DNA of 64,000 nt from Haloarcula sp. H-GB4 (GTDB lineage: Archaea > Halobacteriota > Halobacteria > Halobacteriales > Haloarculaceae): the NCBI RefSeq assembly GCF_030848575.1, contig NZ_JAVDDX010000001.1, positions 186,001 to 250,000 of the forward strand. The letters are read 5' to 3'. The notes beneath the pieces are model-generated. The model was not told where the DNA came from, did not search any database, and was given only the letters and a program-made list of their open reading frames with translations. Both the position numbers and the translations under genes were made by a program. Positions 35,654-45,247 of the stretch are shown piece by piece. Every line of letters begins with the position of its first letter. Within the stretch, counting starts at the first letter, position 1.

Positions 35654-37443
35654 TGTGTGGGATTATCGGCTGTGTTGGCCGCGGCGACGAAACGCTCGAC
35701 ACGCTTGTCCACGGCCTCTCGAAACTGGAGTATCGCGGGTACGACTCCGCCGGCGTCGCGCTTGCGAACAATCATATCGACCTGTGCAAACACTCCGGGA
35801 AAATTGCTGACTTGCGTGAGGCCCTCTCTGAACGGACGCTCTCAGGGTCGGTCGGTATCGGCCACACCCGCTGGAGCACGCACGGCCCGCCGACCGACGA
35901 GAATGCTCACCCGCATCAGGACTGCACCGGCGATGTCGCAGTCGTCCACAACGGGATCATCGAGAACTACCAGTCCCTGCGAGACGAACTCGTCAGCGCT
36001 GGACACACGTTCACGTCTGACACCGATACCGAGGTCGTCCCCCATCTCATCGAGGACGCGCTAGAGGCGGGGGCTGACCCTGAAGGCGCTGTCAGAGAGA
36101 CGGTCGACCGACTTGAGGGAAGCTACGCCGTCGCCGTCGTCGTTGCCGGCTGTGACTCGGTATTTGCCGCACGAAACGACTCGCCGCTCGTGCTAGGCAT
36201 CGACGACGACGCGACGTATCTGGCCAGTGATGTGCCCGCCTTCCGGGACTTCACTGACAAAGTCGTCTACCTCGCTGACGGCGAATTCGCCCGACTCAAC
36301 GGTGCCGGATGGACCGTCACTGACACCGACGGCACTGTCGTTGAGAAGGACATCGACACCGTCCAGTGGGATCCCGAGGAGACCGGCAAGAGCGGCTACG
36401 ACCACTTCATGCTCAAAGAGATTCACGAGCAACCCCGAGCGCTCCGGCAGTGTCTGCGGGGCCGGGTCGACGAACTCGCCGGAACGGTCGATATCGGCGA
36501 CCTCGGCGACCTCTCCCCGACTGGCGTCCAGTTCGTTGCCTGCGGGACCTCCTACCATGCAGCCCTGCACGGCGCACAGCTGTTTCGTGAAGCGGGCATC
36601 CCCGCCCAGGCGTTCCTCGCCAGCGAATACGCCACAGGTACGCCACCCATTGGCGACGCGCTCGTCGTTGGCGTCACGCAGAGCGGCGAAACCGCGGACA
36701 CGCTTTCGGCACTTCGGGCCGCCCGCCGTCGCGGCGCGCGCACGCTGGCCGTGACCAACGTCGTCGGCTCCACTGCGGCCCGCGAGTGCGACCACGCGCT
36801 GTACATCCGCGCCGGACCGGAAATCGGCGTCGCCGCGACCAAGACCTTCGCCTCCCAGCTAGCCGCACTGAATCTGCTCGCCCTCGGGACGTCGACAACC
36901 GGCGACGCCCGGCAGGTAATCAGCGCGCTCCGTGACCTCCCTGGCCACGTCCAAGAGGTTCTTGACGAATCTGCCGCCCGGGAAGTCGCTGAGTTGTATC
37001 AGAACGCCAACGCCTACTTCTTCATCGGCCGTGGCTACCAGAATCCTGTGGCACTTGAGGGCGCACTGAAGATGAAGGAAATCACCTACAAGCACGCTGA
37101 GGGCTTCGCTGCCGGTGAGCTAAAACACGGCCCACTGGCCCTGGTGACCGAGAACACGCCCGTATTCGCTATCGTAACTGGCGACGACGAGCGCGCCCGC
37201 AAGACGATCGGAAACGTCAAAGAGGTTGAAGCGCGCGATGCCCCAGTGGTCGCGATTACCGACGGACAGAGCGACGTTGAACGGTACGCTGACCACGTGC
37301 TCCAGATTCCGGAGACACATCCGAGGGCCGCTGCAGTGCTTGCAAACACGCACCTGCAACTGGTGTCGTATCACACGGCTGCGTTGCTGGGGCGAAACAT
37401 CGATAAACCACGCAACCTGGCGAAAAGTGTGACTGTGGAGTAA
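35653..37443 (+). CDS. glmS: Glutamine-fructose-6-phosphate aminotransferase (isomerising)
   Basis: 596 residues. It makes glucosamine-6-phosphate from fructose-6-phosphate and glutamine. The class II glutamine amidotransferase domain starts CGIIGCVG with the nucleophile Cys2. Two SIS domains follow, with TQSGETADTLSALR in the first and MKEITYKHAEGFAAGELKHG in the second. The end PRNLAKSVTVE is the conserved GlmS C-terminus. It is translationally coupled to the GlmU-like gene. Confidence 0.97.
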   Translation: MCGIIGCVGRGDETLDTLVHGLSKLEYRGYDSAGVALANNHIDLCKHSGKIADLREALSERTLSGSVGIGHTRWSTHGPPTDENAHPHQDCTGDVAVVHNGIIENYQSLRDELVSAGHTFTSDTDTEVVPHLIEDALEAGADPEGAVRETVDRLEGSYAVAVVVAGCDSVFAARNDSPLVLGIDDDATYLASDVPAFRDFTDKVVYLADGEFARLNGAGWTVTDTDGTVVEKDIDTVQWDPEETGKSGYDHFMLKEIHEQPRALRQCLRGRVDELAGTVDIGDLGDLSPTGVQFVACGTSYHAALHGAQLFREAGIPAQAFLASEYATGTPPIGDALVVGVTQSGETADTLSALRAARRRGARTLAVTNVVGSTAARECDHALYIRAGPEIGVAATKTFASQLAALNLLALGTSTTGDARQVISALRDLPGHVQEVLDESAAREVAELYQNANAYFFIGRGYQNPVALEGALKMKEITYKHAEGFAAGELKHGPLALVTENTPVFAIVTGDDERARKTIGNVKEVEARDAPVVAITDGQSDVERYADHVLQIPETHPRAAAVLANTHLQLVSYHTAALLGRNIDKPRNLAKSVTVE

Positions 37444-37906
37444 GCGGCGCGCAGCTGGCTACTCGCGCTGCTCTGGCGGCTCCGGCGGTTCGAGGAGCTT
37501 TGCCGCCAGCTTGGCTGTTGTTGAACCCGAGAGCCTTTTTTGACAGATCGGGTCACCGTGTTGAGGCTAGAATGTTTCCAGAATCGTGTAAGCTGGGGGG
37601 TGAAAGCGCCGAAAACAGCGAATAATGGATCGACAGTGTGCGTTTCGCGTAGATCGATGACGATGACCGTTGACTGCGACACTACTGTGTGGCTCAAATC
37701 ATCCTGCCGTGTCACTTTGCCGCTGTGACTGTCTCTGCATCGTTTATCGAAACTCGATGAGACAGTGCACCAGCGTGATGATCACGGTTCCCAGATTTAG
37801 TGCCACGATACGCCCCTACTGGAGTGCTTACTGAGACACACTGGTTCACCACGACCGGCGTATTGCGGTCGAATACTGAGATGGTAGACTCAATGACTAA
37901 CTGTTC
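37444..37906. other. Gene-free stretch, unexplained
   Basis: 463 bases between the convergent glmS and the priming transferase. Composition is less GC-rich than genes nearby. Short frames here lack coding character. A minus-strand frame containing STVTLFARLRG is simply the antisense of the conserved GlmS C-terminus plus adjoining DNA. A decayed mobile element is possible given the length, but I recognise no transposase or terminal repeats. Confidence 0.4.
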
Positions 37907-39322
37907 TCAATGGTTCCTGTGTGCCGTTATCACATCAATAATAACGCTCCAGACCTGTCTCGAAACGAGTTTCATATCATAGCTAAACGACTGATCGCGC
38001 ACATACTCTAGGTCGTATCGCAGCTTTTCGCCCGGCTCCTTTCCAGTCACATGATTAACTTGGGCAGGCCCGGTCAGACCCGGTTTGACGAACCATCGTT
38101 TCTGCCAGTCAACGACGCCGGTCTGGATATCCGAGTCCAGTTCTGGTCGTTCGGGCCGTGGGCCGACGACACTCATATCGCCCCGCAGTATCGACCAGAG
38201 CTGTGGAATTTCATCCAGATGCGTCTGTCGCAGCACTCGCCCAACCGATGTTACGCGTGGATCAACCCCACCTGCATCTTCGTCGCTGATCTTCGCGCCG
38301 GTTTCGCCTTCCGCGTTCTCGATCATCGACCGGAACTTGTAGATCGAGAAGGTCTCGCCGAACACCGCTGTTCGGTCTTGTCGGTACAGTATTGTGCCGC
38401 CGTCCTCTAGCTTTATCGCTACTACAATCCCAATAATCACCGGCGATAGTACAATCAGCCCGGCCGATGCAAACGCAATATCGAATGCGCGCTTGAGAAT
38501 GTAGTCCTGTATGTCCCAGGGCTCGATTTCCACGTCGACTAGCGTTCCGACCCCACTGCTGGCGGTCAGTACAGAGTCTGTGTGTTCTCGGTGGACTTTT
38601 GCGTTGACACCATACTCGTAGCAGGCGTCGAGCGCGCCGAAGAACTCCGCCCGGTCGGCGTGTTCAAACGCTAGCACGACCGTATCGATATCATACTCGA
38701 CGAGTACATCCTCGATTCGCGAGAGACCACCCAACCGTTCCAATCCACCGGGGTTAGTTCCGCCGTCAGCGATGGCTTCGGTCCGTTCGACTGTCGTCAT
38801 AACACTCGTCGGACAGAGATATCCCAGGAGCGTCCCGTCGACCTCGCTTGCTACTTCCTCTATCACTCGGAGGTTATCGCCGACGACGATGGTTCGCTCG
38901 CCGTTTGATGATGGCCGCTCTCGAATCCACACAAACCACGCGGGCAGTGCGACCAGTAACAACGGGGTCACTAACACGACAGTCAAGCGCGGCAGTTTGT
39001 ATGAATAGTCGAAGTAGCCGATTGTCGCCAGAACGAGAGCTGCCACGAGCACCCGCTTCTGGGCCAGCGCTACAGCATCGAGAATTCTCCGTGGACGGGG
39101 TTTGTACAGCGGGAGGAACACGCTGACGACGACTGCGGTCGTGACTAGGAGTTCGATCGTGAACTCCGGTCCCTTTGGAGGATCGGTCGGCAACCGACTG
39201 AGTATCGGGATGGTTGTCGCTATCGACTGGATGGTAGCGTTGTTGACAAGTGCGACGGCGACCGCTGTCAGCACGACAACGCCGGCTACACTTGCGACTC
39301 GATACCGCCAGCCACTATCCAT
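37907..39322 (-). CDS. Polyprenyl-phosphate sugar-1-phosphate transferase (WbaP/WcaJ-type priming enzyme)
   Basis: 471 residues. Four N-terminal helices (about 8-140) are followed by a nucleotide-binding-like domain (ERTIVVGDNLRVIEE). After a fifth helix comes the catalytic phosphoglycosyltransferase domain from about 285, with KRAFDIAFASAGLIVLSP, the KFRSM motif, DPRVTSVGRVLRQTHLDEI and GDMSVVGPRPE. The enzyme transfers sugar-1-phosphate from a nucleotide sugar to a lipid carrier, starting glycan or exopolysaccharide assembly. Haloarchaeal carriers are dolichyl phosphates. The gene is monocistronic. Confidence 0.92.
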   Translation of the reverse strand: MDSGWRYRVASVAGVVVLTAVAVALVNNATIQSIATTIPILSRLPTDPPKGPEFTIELLVTTAVVVSVFLPLYKPRPRRILDAVALAQKRVLVAALVLATIGYFDYSYKLPRLTVVLVTPLLLVALPAWFVWIRERPSSNGERTIVVGDNLRVIEEVASEVDGTLLGYLCPTSVMTTVERTEAIADGGTNPGGLERLGGLSRIEDVLVEYDIDTVVLAFEHADRAEFFGALDACYEYGVNAKVHREHTDSVLTASSGVGTLVDVEIEPWDIQDYILKRAFDIAFASAGLIVLSPVIIGIVVAIKLEDGGTILYRQDRTAVFGETFSIYKFRSMIENAEGETGAKISDEDAGGVDPRVTSVGRVLRQTHLDEIPQLWSILRGDMSVVGPRPERPELDSDIQTGVVDWQKRWFVKPGLTGPAQVNHVTGKEPGEKLRYDLEYVRDQSFSYDMKLVSRQVWSVIIDVITAHRNH

Positions 39323-39678
39323 TATCAGTGTGATTGCCGAGTTCCGGCATAAGTCCTACGTCCCGGGACTCAAATGCTGAAGCTACTGTCCGTGGACACG
39401 CGGCCCAATAGCCCTGAATTGTCGTTGTGATACCGGGAGAAAGTGCTGCACGAGACGTATTCGTGAGCCGACGTCCCCACGGTGTACGTACCGACGCAGC
39501 CGTGTCGGCTATCGCAGCGTCGATCCAGCTCTTGCTGTGCCTGTTCCGTTTGACGCTGTACGATAGATCTCGTCTCACGGTGGTGGTCCAGCCTTCCGAT
39601 TGAGTACCCGCATAGCCACGCGGCCTACGTGAGTGTCTGGTTTCACTGGTTACTGACCAGGCTACCCAAGCTGGGTTC
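39323..39678. other. Gene-free stretch upstream of the priming transferase
   Basis: 356 bases between two leftward genes, of lower coding character than surroundings. A minus-strand frame containing SKSWIDAAIADTAASV was inspected but has no recognised domain. I see no TATA box at ideal spacing for the priming transferase. Nothing else can be supported. Confidence 0.4.
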
Positions 39679-40434
39679 TCACTCGCTCGCAGCGATGTTT
39701 TCGGCGGCTATCTCCGGATCAATCTCGCCCTGTAGCCGCTTCTCGGCCTGATCGCGGTCCTCGGGATAGCCGATATCGTTCCGCCAGCCGTCCATGCGGA
39801 TCGCGTCGATCGTTCGCCCGGAGTGTAACAGGAGGTCAATCGCATCACTGATCTCGTACTCGCCGCGATTGGAGGGTTGCACCAGATGGCAGGCGTGGAA
39901 GATAGCCGGCGTGAACGTGTAGAACCCGGTCATCACTAGGTTCGACGGCGGCTCTTCCGGTTTCTCGACGACTTCGGTGATCTCGCCGTACTTGTTGGTA
40001 TCACAGACACCGTACCGCCCGGCCTCCTCCCAGGGCACTTCCTCGACGAGGAAGGCGGCGTCGGCGCGTTCTTCGGCCTGACGGTTGACGACGTCTTGGA
40101 GGTTCGCTTCGAAGATATTGTCGCCGAGCATCAGCATGAAGTCGTCGTCGACATGCTCCTCGACGGTCAGGAGTGCGTGGGCAAGGCCGTTCTGTTCGCG
40201 TTGGTGGGTGTAGGTAATCGGGACGCCATCGAACTCGTCCTCGTAGTGATTAATGATGGCCTGCTTCTTGTAGCCGACAACTACCAGCAGTTCGTCAGCA
40301 CCCAGTTCGATCAGTTGCTCGAAGCAGTGGGTCAGAATCGGTTTCCCTGCGACCTCTACCATCCCCTTCGGCTTGTCTTCAGTCAGCGGGCGGAGACGGG
40401 TACCCTCACCAGCGGCGAGTACGACAGCTTTCAT
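39679..40434 (-). CDS. aglF: Glucose-1-phosphate nucleotidylyltransferase, AglF-like
   Basis: 251 residues from MKAVVLAAGEGTRLRPLT. It is a single-domain nucleotidylyltransferase without the hexapeptide tail. Conserved elements: LTEDKPKGMVEVAGKP (substrate lysine), NGLAHALLTVEE, MLGDNIFE (metal aspartate) and GWRNDIGYPED. AglF of Haloferax makes UDP-glucose for N-glycosylation. The gene is divergent with aglM, whose product oxidises UDP-glucose, supporting that role. TTTTATC 24-30 bases upstream implies a leaderless transcript and excludes a TTG start three codons earlier. Confidence 0.88.
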   Translation of the reverse strand: MKAVVLAAGEGTRLRPLTEDKPKGMVEVAGKPILTHCFEQLIELGADELLVVVGYKKQAIINHYEDEFDGVPITYTHQREQNGLAHALLTVEEHVDDDFMLMLGDNIFEANLQDVVNRQAEERADAAFLVEEVPWEEAGRYGVCDTNKYGEITEVVEKPEEPPSNLVMTGFYTFTPAIFHACHLVQPSNRGEYEISDAIDLLLHSGRTIDAIRMDGWRNDIGYPEDRDQAEKRLQGEIDPEIAAENIAASE

Positions 40435-40457
40435 ATATCTCAATTCGTTGGCCGTCC

Positions 40458-40498
40458 GATAAAACTCTTGTCGAATTATAAGATCCGAATTATAATAT
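40458..40498. promoter_or_regulatory. Divergent promoter region of aglF and aglM
   Basis: A leftward TATA box (TTTTATC, 40458-40464) lies 24-30 bases before the aglF start. A rightward TATAATAT (40491-40498) lies 25-32 bases before the aglM start. Two copies of GAATTATA, at 40473-40480 and 40487-40494, 14 bases apart, lie between and partly within the boxes. They are candidates for a shared regulator site. Confidence 0.55.
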
Positions 40499-40522
40499 CC
40501 GCTCCTTGACTACTGCCGCTCG

Positions 40523-41830
40523 ATGAACGTCAGTATTGTCGGGAGCGGATACGTCGGGACGACGGTCGCGGCGTGTCTTGCGGATCTCGGGCACGAAGTC
40601 GTAACGATAGACATCGACGAAGACATCGTTGATGCAATCAATGACGGCGAGTCACCGATACACGAACCTGGGCTTGACGAACTCGTCGCCGAACACGGTG
40701 GTGGGCGACTCCGGGCAAGTACCGACTACGAGGAAATACTCGACACTGAGCTAACGATGCTAGCGCTCCCGACGCCCTCCAACGACGATGGAAGCATCGA
40801 CCTCCAGTTCATGGAAGCCGGGGCGGCATCTATCGGTGAGGCGCTGGCTTCTGCCGAGCGCCCGGCAGACGACCCGCATCTCGTCGTCACGAAGTCGACT
40901 GTCGTCCCGAACACGACTGAGGATCGGCTCGCACCACGTATCGCCGACGCCGGTCTTGAACGGGGGGTAGACTTCCTCGTCGCGTCCAATCCCGAGTTCC
41001 AGCGCGAGGGGACGGCCGTCGCGGACTTCCTGAACCCCGACAAGCTCGTCTTCGGGACGGACGACGACCGATCTACGGCCCTGCTCCATGACCTCTACGC
41101 GCCACTACGCGAGGCCGTTGACGGTGACGTGCCGATCGTCGAGACCGGTATCGCCGAGGCCGAGATGATAAAGTACGCCAACAACACATTCCTCGCAACG
41201 AAGGTCAGCCTCATCAACGACATCGGGAACATCTGCAAGGAGTTCAACGTTGACGCCTACGAGGTCGCCGATGCTATCGGACTTGACGACCGAATCAGCG
41301 AACAGTTCCTCCGAAGCGGCGTCGGCTGGGGTGGCAGTTGCTTCCCGAAGGACACGGACGCCATCATCGCCGCGGCGCGGGAGCAGGGATACGACCCTGC
41401 GGTCCTCTCTGCGGCCGTGGAACTGAACGACGCCCAGCCTGAGCGTCTCCTCTCTCTCCTCGACAACCACGCCGACGTGTCCGGCAAACGCGTCGCCGTT
41501 CTTGGATTGGCATTCAAGCCCGGCACGGACGACATCCGGAACACGCGAGCGGTTCCGGTCATCGAGGGATTGCAGGAGCGCGGTGCGGATATCGTCGCCT
41601 ACGACCCCGTTGCCACCGAGAATATGCGCGAACGCTATCCCGACATCGAGTATGCCGACTCGGCTGCGACCGCTCTCGAGGGTGCCTCCGGCGCTATTGT
41701 TGTCACTGACTGGGATGAGTTCGGAGCGCTCGACGCTGAATTCGACGAGATGGCTGCCCCTGTCGTCGTTGACGGCCGACGTATCATTGACCGGCGCGAC
41801 GGCATCACCTATGAAGGATTGACCTGGTAG
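40523..41830 (+). CDS. aglM: UDP-glucose 6-dehydrogenase, AglM-like
   Basis: 435 residues. An N-terminal NAD-binding Rossmann motif ([20 protein letters not shown]) and the conserved acidic loop [11 protein letters not shown], then a central helical dimerisation part ([19 protein letters not shown]). The catalytic cysteine is in [12 protein letters not shown]. The C-terminal UDP-binding domain starts [17 protein letters not shown]. It oxidises UDP-glucose to UDP-glucuronate. AglM is the N-glycosylation enzyme of this type in Haloferax. Start and leaderless promoter agree (TATAATAT 25-32 bases upstream). Confidence 0.93.
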   Translation: MNVSIVGSGYVGTTVAACLADLGHEVVTIDIDEDIVDAINDGESPIHEPGLDELVAEHGGGRLRASTDYEEILDTELTMLALPTPSNDDGSIDLQFMEAGAASIGEALASAERPADDPHLVVTKSTVVPNTTEDRLAPRIADAGLERGVDFLVASNPEFQREGTAVADFLNPDKLVFGTDDDRSTALLHDLYAPLREAVDGDVPIVETGIAEAEMIKYANNTFLATKVSLINDIGNICKEFNVDAYEVADAIGLDDRISEQFLRSGVGWGGSCFPKDTDAIIAAAREQGYDPAVLSAAVELNDAQPERLLSLLDNHADVSGKRVAVLGLAFKPGTDDIRNTRAVPVIEGLQERGADIVAYDPVATENMRERYPDIEYADSAATALEGASGAIVVTDWDEFGALDAEFDEMAAPVVVDGRRIIDRRDGITYEGLTW

Positions 41831-41835
41831 CGCGG

Positions 41836-42330
41836 TCAGTTACGCGACCGTTTTCGCCTATCAAGGACTGTTACTGTACCGGCAGCGAGTAGCGCTACCA
41901 CGAGCACGGTCGGGTCCGAAGACACGTACAGGCTCGGTGTCGGCGGCCGCCAGTTTGTGAACGGATACAGCCAAGCGCTTGCCCGCCCGTCGGCGTACAC
42001 CCGCATCCCATCGAGCAGGAGTGACGTGAGGCCGCCGAACGTCACCAGGCCGTACACTCGTCTCCAGTGGCGTCGATCGAATGCGACGGTGATAATTCCA
42101 GCGAGCAACAGGACTCCGCCGAGTGTGGAGAGCGGGTCGTATGAAAACGGGAATCCAAGTATAGATTCAACCGTTCTCTCTTCAAGGACGATTTCTATTT
42201 TCACCAGATCAGGAATCGCCGCACCGCCCATCCCAACGACGACCCAATGCTGATCGAGCCAGTCGACGCGCCAACTCGCGACCGTGAGAAGGATATACGG
42301 AACGAGCAGGTGTGTCAGCAGGTCAGCCAT
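41836..42330 (-). CDS. Membrane-bound metal-dependent hydrolase-like protein (YdjM/DUF457 type)
   Basis: 164 residues starting MADLLTHLLVPYILL. The N-terminal TH and a following GGAAIPDLVKIE fit the YdjM/LexA-regulated membrane hydrolase family, where His and Asp line the active site. Four predicted helices. The ATG overlaps the preceding gene's 3' end by eight bases, so the two are a unit. No biochemical function is known for the family members I recall. A GTG one codon earlier is the alternative start. Confidence 0.75.
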   Translation of the reverse strand: MADLLTHLLVPYILLTVASWRVDWLDQHWVVVGMGGAAIPDLVKIEIVLEERTVESILGFPFSYDPLSTLGGVLLLAGIITVAFDRRHWRRVYGLVTFGGLTSLLLDGMRVYADGRASAWLYPFTNWRPPTPSLYVSSDPTVLVVALLAAGTVTVLDRRKRSRN

Positions 42331-42823
42331 CACGGGCCTCCAGCGTCCACGTCTCTCTATCGATGCGCCAGTACCGGAAGGACAGCAGCAGGAATCCGAA
42401 TGCGCCGATAGCCGAGGCGCCGTACTTGTAGAACTCGGCCCACCGACTGCTGTTAACGACTTCGATGCGCTCGGCCGCTATCGTCTGTGCTGGTTCGAGC
42501 GTCCCGTACACCTGGACAACGCCACCGGGTTCGACGGCTGTTCTCGTCTCAGTGACCCTGAGTGTGATTGCCGTCCCATCGTTTTCGGCCCTGATTCGCA
42601 TCTCGCCTTCGCTGGTCTCTGTCACCGTGCCAAACACCATAAGCTGCTGACCGACGTACGACTCGTACCCAGCCGAAAGGTCCGTAGCATCTGGATACGG
42701 TGACCGTTCGTCCTCCGTAATCTCTGCGTGGACGAACAGTCCCCCGAGTGTCAGACACAGCACAAGCACGATGACGACACGAACCCAGACGCGCACATCC
42801 TCTGTTCTTTCGGTGGGTATCAT
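42323..42823 (-). CDS. Membrane protein with an extracytoplasmic OB-fold-like domain
   Basis: 166 residues. Helix one lies at about 12-32 and helix two at about 133-150. Between them is a beta-rich segment (YVGQQLMVFGTVTETSEG, then VVQVYGTLEPAQTIAAERIE) resembling an OB fold of the tRNA-anti/CcmE type. A short basic tail follows. Co-directional with the STT3-like gene upstream (42 bases away) and overlapping the YdjM-like gene. Possibly an accessory factor of the same machinery, but no function can be assigned. Confidence 0.65.
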   Translation of the reverse strand: MIPTERTEDVRVWVRVVIVLVLCLTLGGLFVHAEITEDERSPYPDATDLSAGYESYVGQQLMVFGTVTETSEGEMRIRAENDGTAITLRVTETRTAVEPGGVVQVYGTLEPAQTIAAERIEVVNSSRWAEFYKYGASAIGAFGFLLLSFRYWRIDRETWTLEARDG

Positions 42824-42865
42824 GGTCGTTTCGCTTCAGAACTACGGCATACCAGTCTGCGGAAA

Positions 42866-45199
42866 TCACTCGACAGTGACGTTACCGCCGCCGTATACTG
42901 TCTGCTCTGTGACTTTGACGGTCGTTTCACTACCGCTCTCGGTCGTCACGGTGTACGTCCCTGGGTTTGCGACGGTAACAGTGAACTCACCGTTTCGGTT
43001 GGCTGTCGTCTGGCGCTCGTAGTCGATCTCTCTGTCCGAGACAGCGACCGTCGTTACGATCGAGACGGTCGAATTCGGGGCCACAGTCCCCTGTATCGTC
43101 CCACCGGGGACGACTGCGAACGCCCTGTGGCTCCCGTCTTCGCTTGTGAAGAGCGGTCGGTAGTGAGACAGGCCGTCCACATCTCCGTTCCGGCTTCCGA
43201 AGTGCTGGTGTAGCCGAGTATATATCGCGGTCGGCTCCTCGATGTCAGTTTCTGTCGTCACGACGTATCCGACTCGACTGGAAATCCGATTATGGGCCTT
43301 ATCAGGGTCTGTGGCTGTGACGAACGGCCCGTACGTCTGGCGGGCGTAGCTGTAGCTCCGTGACTCGCCATTGACGAAGTAGTTGTACACGCGATTCTGT
43401 CCCCAGCGGCTGAGGACGTAGTTTCCGGGATATTCGAGTCCGCGCTCGGCGGCGTCTGCCTCGATTGCAGTCGCCGCGTCGTATGTCCCATCCTCGACGA
43501 GTACTTGACTCGTTTTGACTGGTACCTGCACCATCCCGAGGGCCCCGAACAACAGGAACAGCACGAACAGCGACACAACTGCGCGGCTATCCGGAACGAG
43601 TACGTCTCGCAGATCTCTGTCGCCAGTCGCCAGCACCGGACGGGCCAGATCGACCCACGAGGCGACCCAGACGAACGCGAAGCCAGAAAACAGCGCGAGA
43701 AACGGGGCCAGTTCGCCGACGAAACGGACCTGAATCACAGCAAGGGCGAACAGTAGCCAGGCGTAGCTACTGGCGACGAGCCAGCCGCTCCGGTCGCTCC
43801 GAGCGAGGTCGACGCCCCACACCATTGCTGGGAGCGCTAGGAACAGTGTCAGGCCGAGCAGGAACAGGAAGCCAAATGCGTCTGCGTTGAACAGTCCGTA
43901 CGTCTCAGCAATCGCGTCGGATCGAAACAGCGTATCGAGACGCCTGCTGAACGTTCCCCACTGTTCTGTGAAGCCAAAGCGGAAGACAAGGAGGCCGACG
44001 ACGCCAAGCCCGATATCGACCGCAGCCAGCTGTCCGGCGGTGCCACCGAAGCGTCTGGCTACTTCTGCTGTCACGATGACGACAACTGTGCCCACCGTCA
44101 GCAGTGCTGGCGCACTAGCGACAAGCGCAGTTTGCCAGCCGGTGACAGTATGGACACCGCCAGCGAGTATCGCACCGAGGCTGACACCGGCAAGAACTGG
44201 TGCGTTCTTGACCAGTGCCGATCGGTCGTTTGAGACATCCAGCAGTGTCTGTCCCAGCACCACCAGACTGGCTGGCAGGACAAGCAACGGTCCGGCCTCC
44301 CACGCAAGCACCTGGCCGGCGATCCCGACCCCGATACCGACCGCGGCAATCCACGGCTGTGGTCGACGAAGCGACGTTCGATTCGTGGCCGTCGTTAGCG
44401 CAACCACGAGTGCAAGGGCGGTGAGCCCCAGCCAGGGGTAGTCGAAGGCGTGGTGGTCCGCGAATCCGAGGCTCGTCCGGAAGGCGTGGCCGGGAATAAA
44501 CGCCAGAAAGAGGACCGATGCAAGACCGACGCGCCGGTCGCTAGACACCCGAACTGCGAGTAGATAGAGCAGGACGCTCGTGACGAGTGCTGACACGACC
44601 GGATACCAGGCGAGAACGTGGCCAATAACTGGTTTGCTCCCACCAAAGAGGCTGGCGACCCACCAGAGCGTCGCAATCGTGAGTGGCTCCCCGTTGGTTA
44701 TTCCACCAGGGAGCACGGAGAGCGCCCCGAAATCGGCTGCGCTGGCGGCGTTCGCCGCGACCTGTTCGATGTGGTACCTGTAGTAGTAGGGGTCGTTACT
44801 TGATAAGACGATGTCGCCACCGCGATATATTGACCCGATGACGTACGTTCGGGCGACGAACACGACCGCTATGGCGGCAACGAGCAGGCCAGTTGCTCGT
44901 GCGTCGAAATCAAAGCGTAGCGCGTCACCGAGCGCCAGCCCGTGCCCGCTGTCGCTACCAACCTCGGATTCGCCGTTGAGCGCGGCCCGCACAGCGTCGG
45001 GATCGGCGACGCGGTACTCGTCACCAGCCTTCTCGACGATGCCAGCGGAGACAAGTTCACCGAACTGGCCCGAATCGATGGGAATGTCGTCGAACGTCCA
45101 GCCGTCCTGCCCGTCGTCGACGGCCAGAACCGCTTCTGTCGCATCTCGTAGCTCGGGCCGGTCATCGAGTACCGCTTCCGTCCCGGGCGTATCGCTCAT
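42866..45199 (-). CDS. STT3/AglB-like membrane protein (GT66-related) lacking the canonical WWDxG motif
   Basis: 777 residues. Residues 1-95 are a soluble domain like a winged helix (WTFDDIPIDSGQFGELVSAG). About twelve helices follow, with SNDPYYYRYH at 134-143, whose Asp136 is the likely first catalytic acid, and FADHHAFDYPW at 246-256. The soluble part, from about 560, has RWGQNRVYNYF with Trp599, where oligosaccharyltransferases normally have WWDxG. The last 100 residues form a beta sandwich. Related to AglB, but a standard role in N-glycosylation is uncertain. Its position in a sugar-nucleotide cluster suggests a glycan transfer role. Confidence 0.8.
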   Translation of the reverse strand: MSDTPGTEAVLDDRPELRDATEAVLAVDDGQDGWTFDDIPIDSGQFGELVSAGIVEKAGDEYRVADPDAVRAALNGESEVGSDSGHGLALGDALRFDFDARATGLLVAAIAVVFVARTYVIGSIYRGGDIVLSSNDPYYYRYHIEQVAANAASAADFGALSVLPGGITNGEPLTIATLWWVASLFGGSKPVIGHVLAWYPVVSALVTSVLLYLLAVRVSSDRRVGLASVLFLAFIPGHAFRTSLGFADHHAFDYPWLGLTALALVVALTTATNRTSLRRPQPWIAAVGIGVGIAGQVLAWEAGPLLVLPASLVVLGQTLLDVSNDRSALVKNAPVLAGVSLGAILAGGVHTVTGWQTALVASAPALLTVGTVVVIVTAEVARRFGGTAGQLAAVDIGLGVVGLLVFRFGFTEQWGTFSRRLDTLFRSDAIAETYGLFNADAFGFLFLLGLTLFLALPAMVWGVDLARSDRSGWLVASSYAWLLFALAVIQVRFVGELAPFLALFSGFAFVWVASWVDLARPVLATGDRDLRDVLVPDSRAVVSLFVLFLLFGALGMVQVPVKTSQVLVEDGTYDAATAIEADAAERGLEYPGNYVLSRWGQNRVYNYFVNGESRSYSYARQTYGPFVTATDPDKAHNRISSRVGYVVTTETDIEEPTAIYTRLHQHFGSRNGDVDGLSHYRPLFTSEDGSHRAFAVVPGGTIQGTVAPNSTVSIVTTVAVSDREIDYERQTTANRNGEFTVTVANPGTYTVTTESGSETTVKVTEQTVYGGGNVTVE

Positions 45200-45247
45200 G
45201 TGTCCTCTCTTTCCGGTCTGGCGAATAAATCCATCGGGACTCGTCGT

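Noticed and set aside
37371-37715. Minus-strand frame containing STVTLFARLRG, a string seen in many annotated hypothetical proteins
   Set aside because: This string is just the antisense translation of the conserved GlmS C-terminus (PRNLAKSVTVE), so the frame is not a gene.
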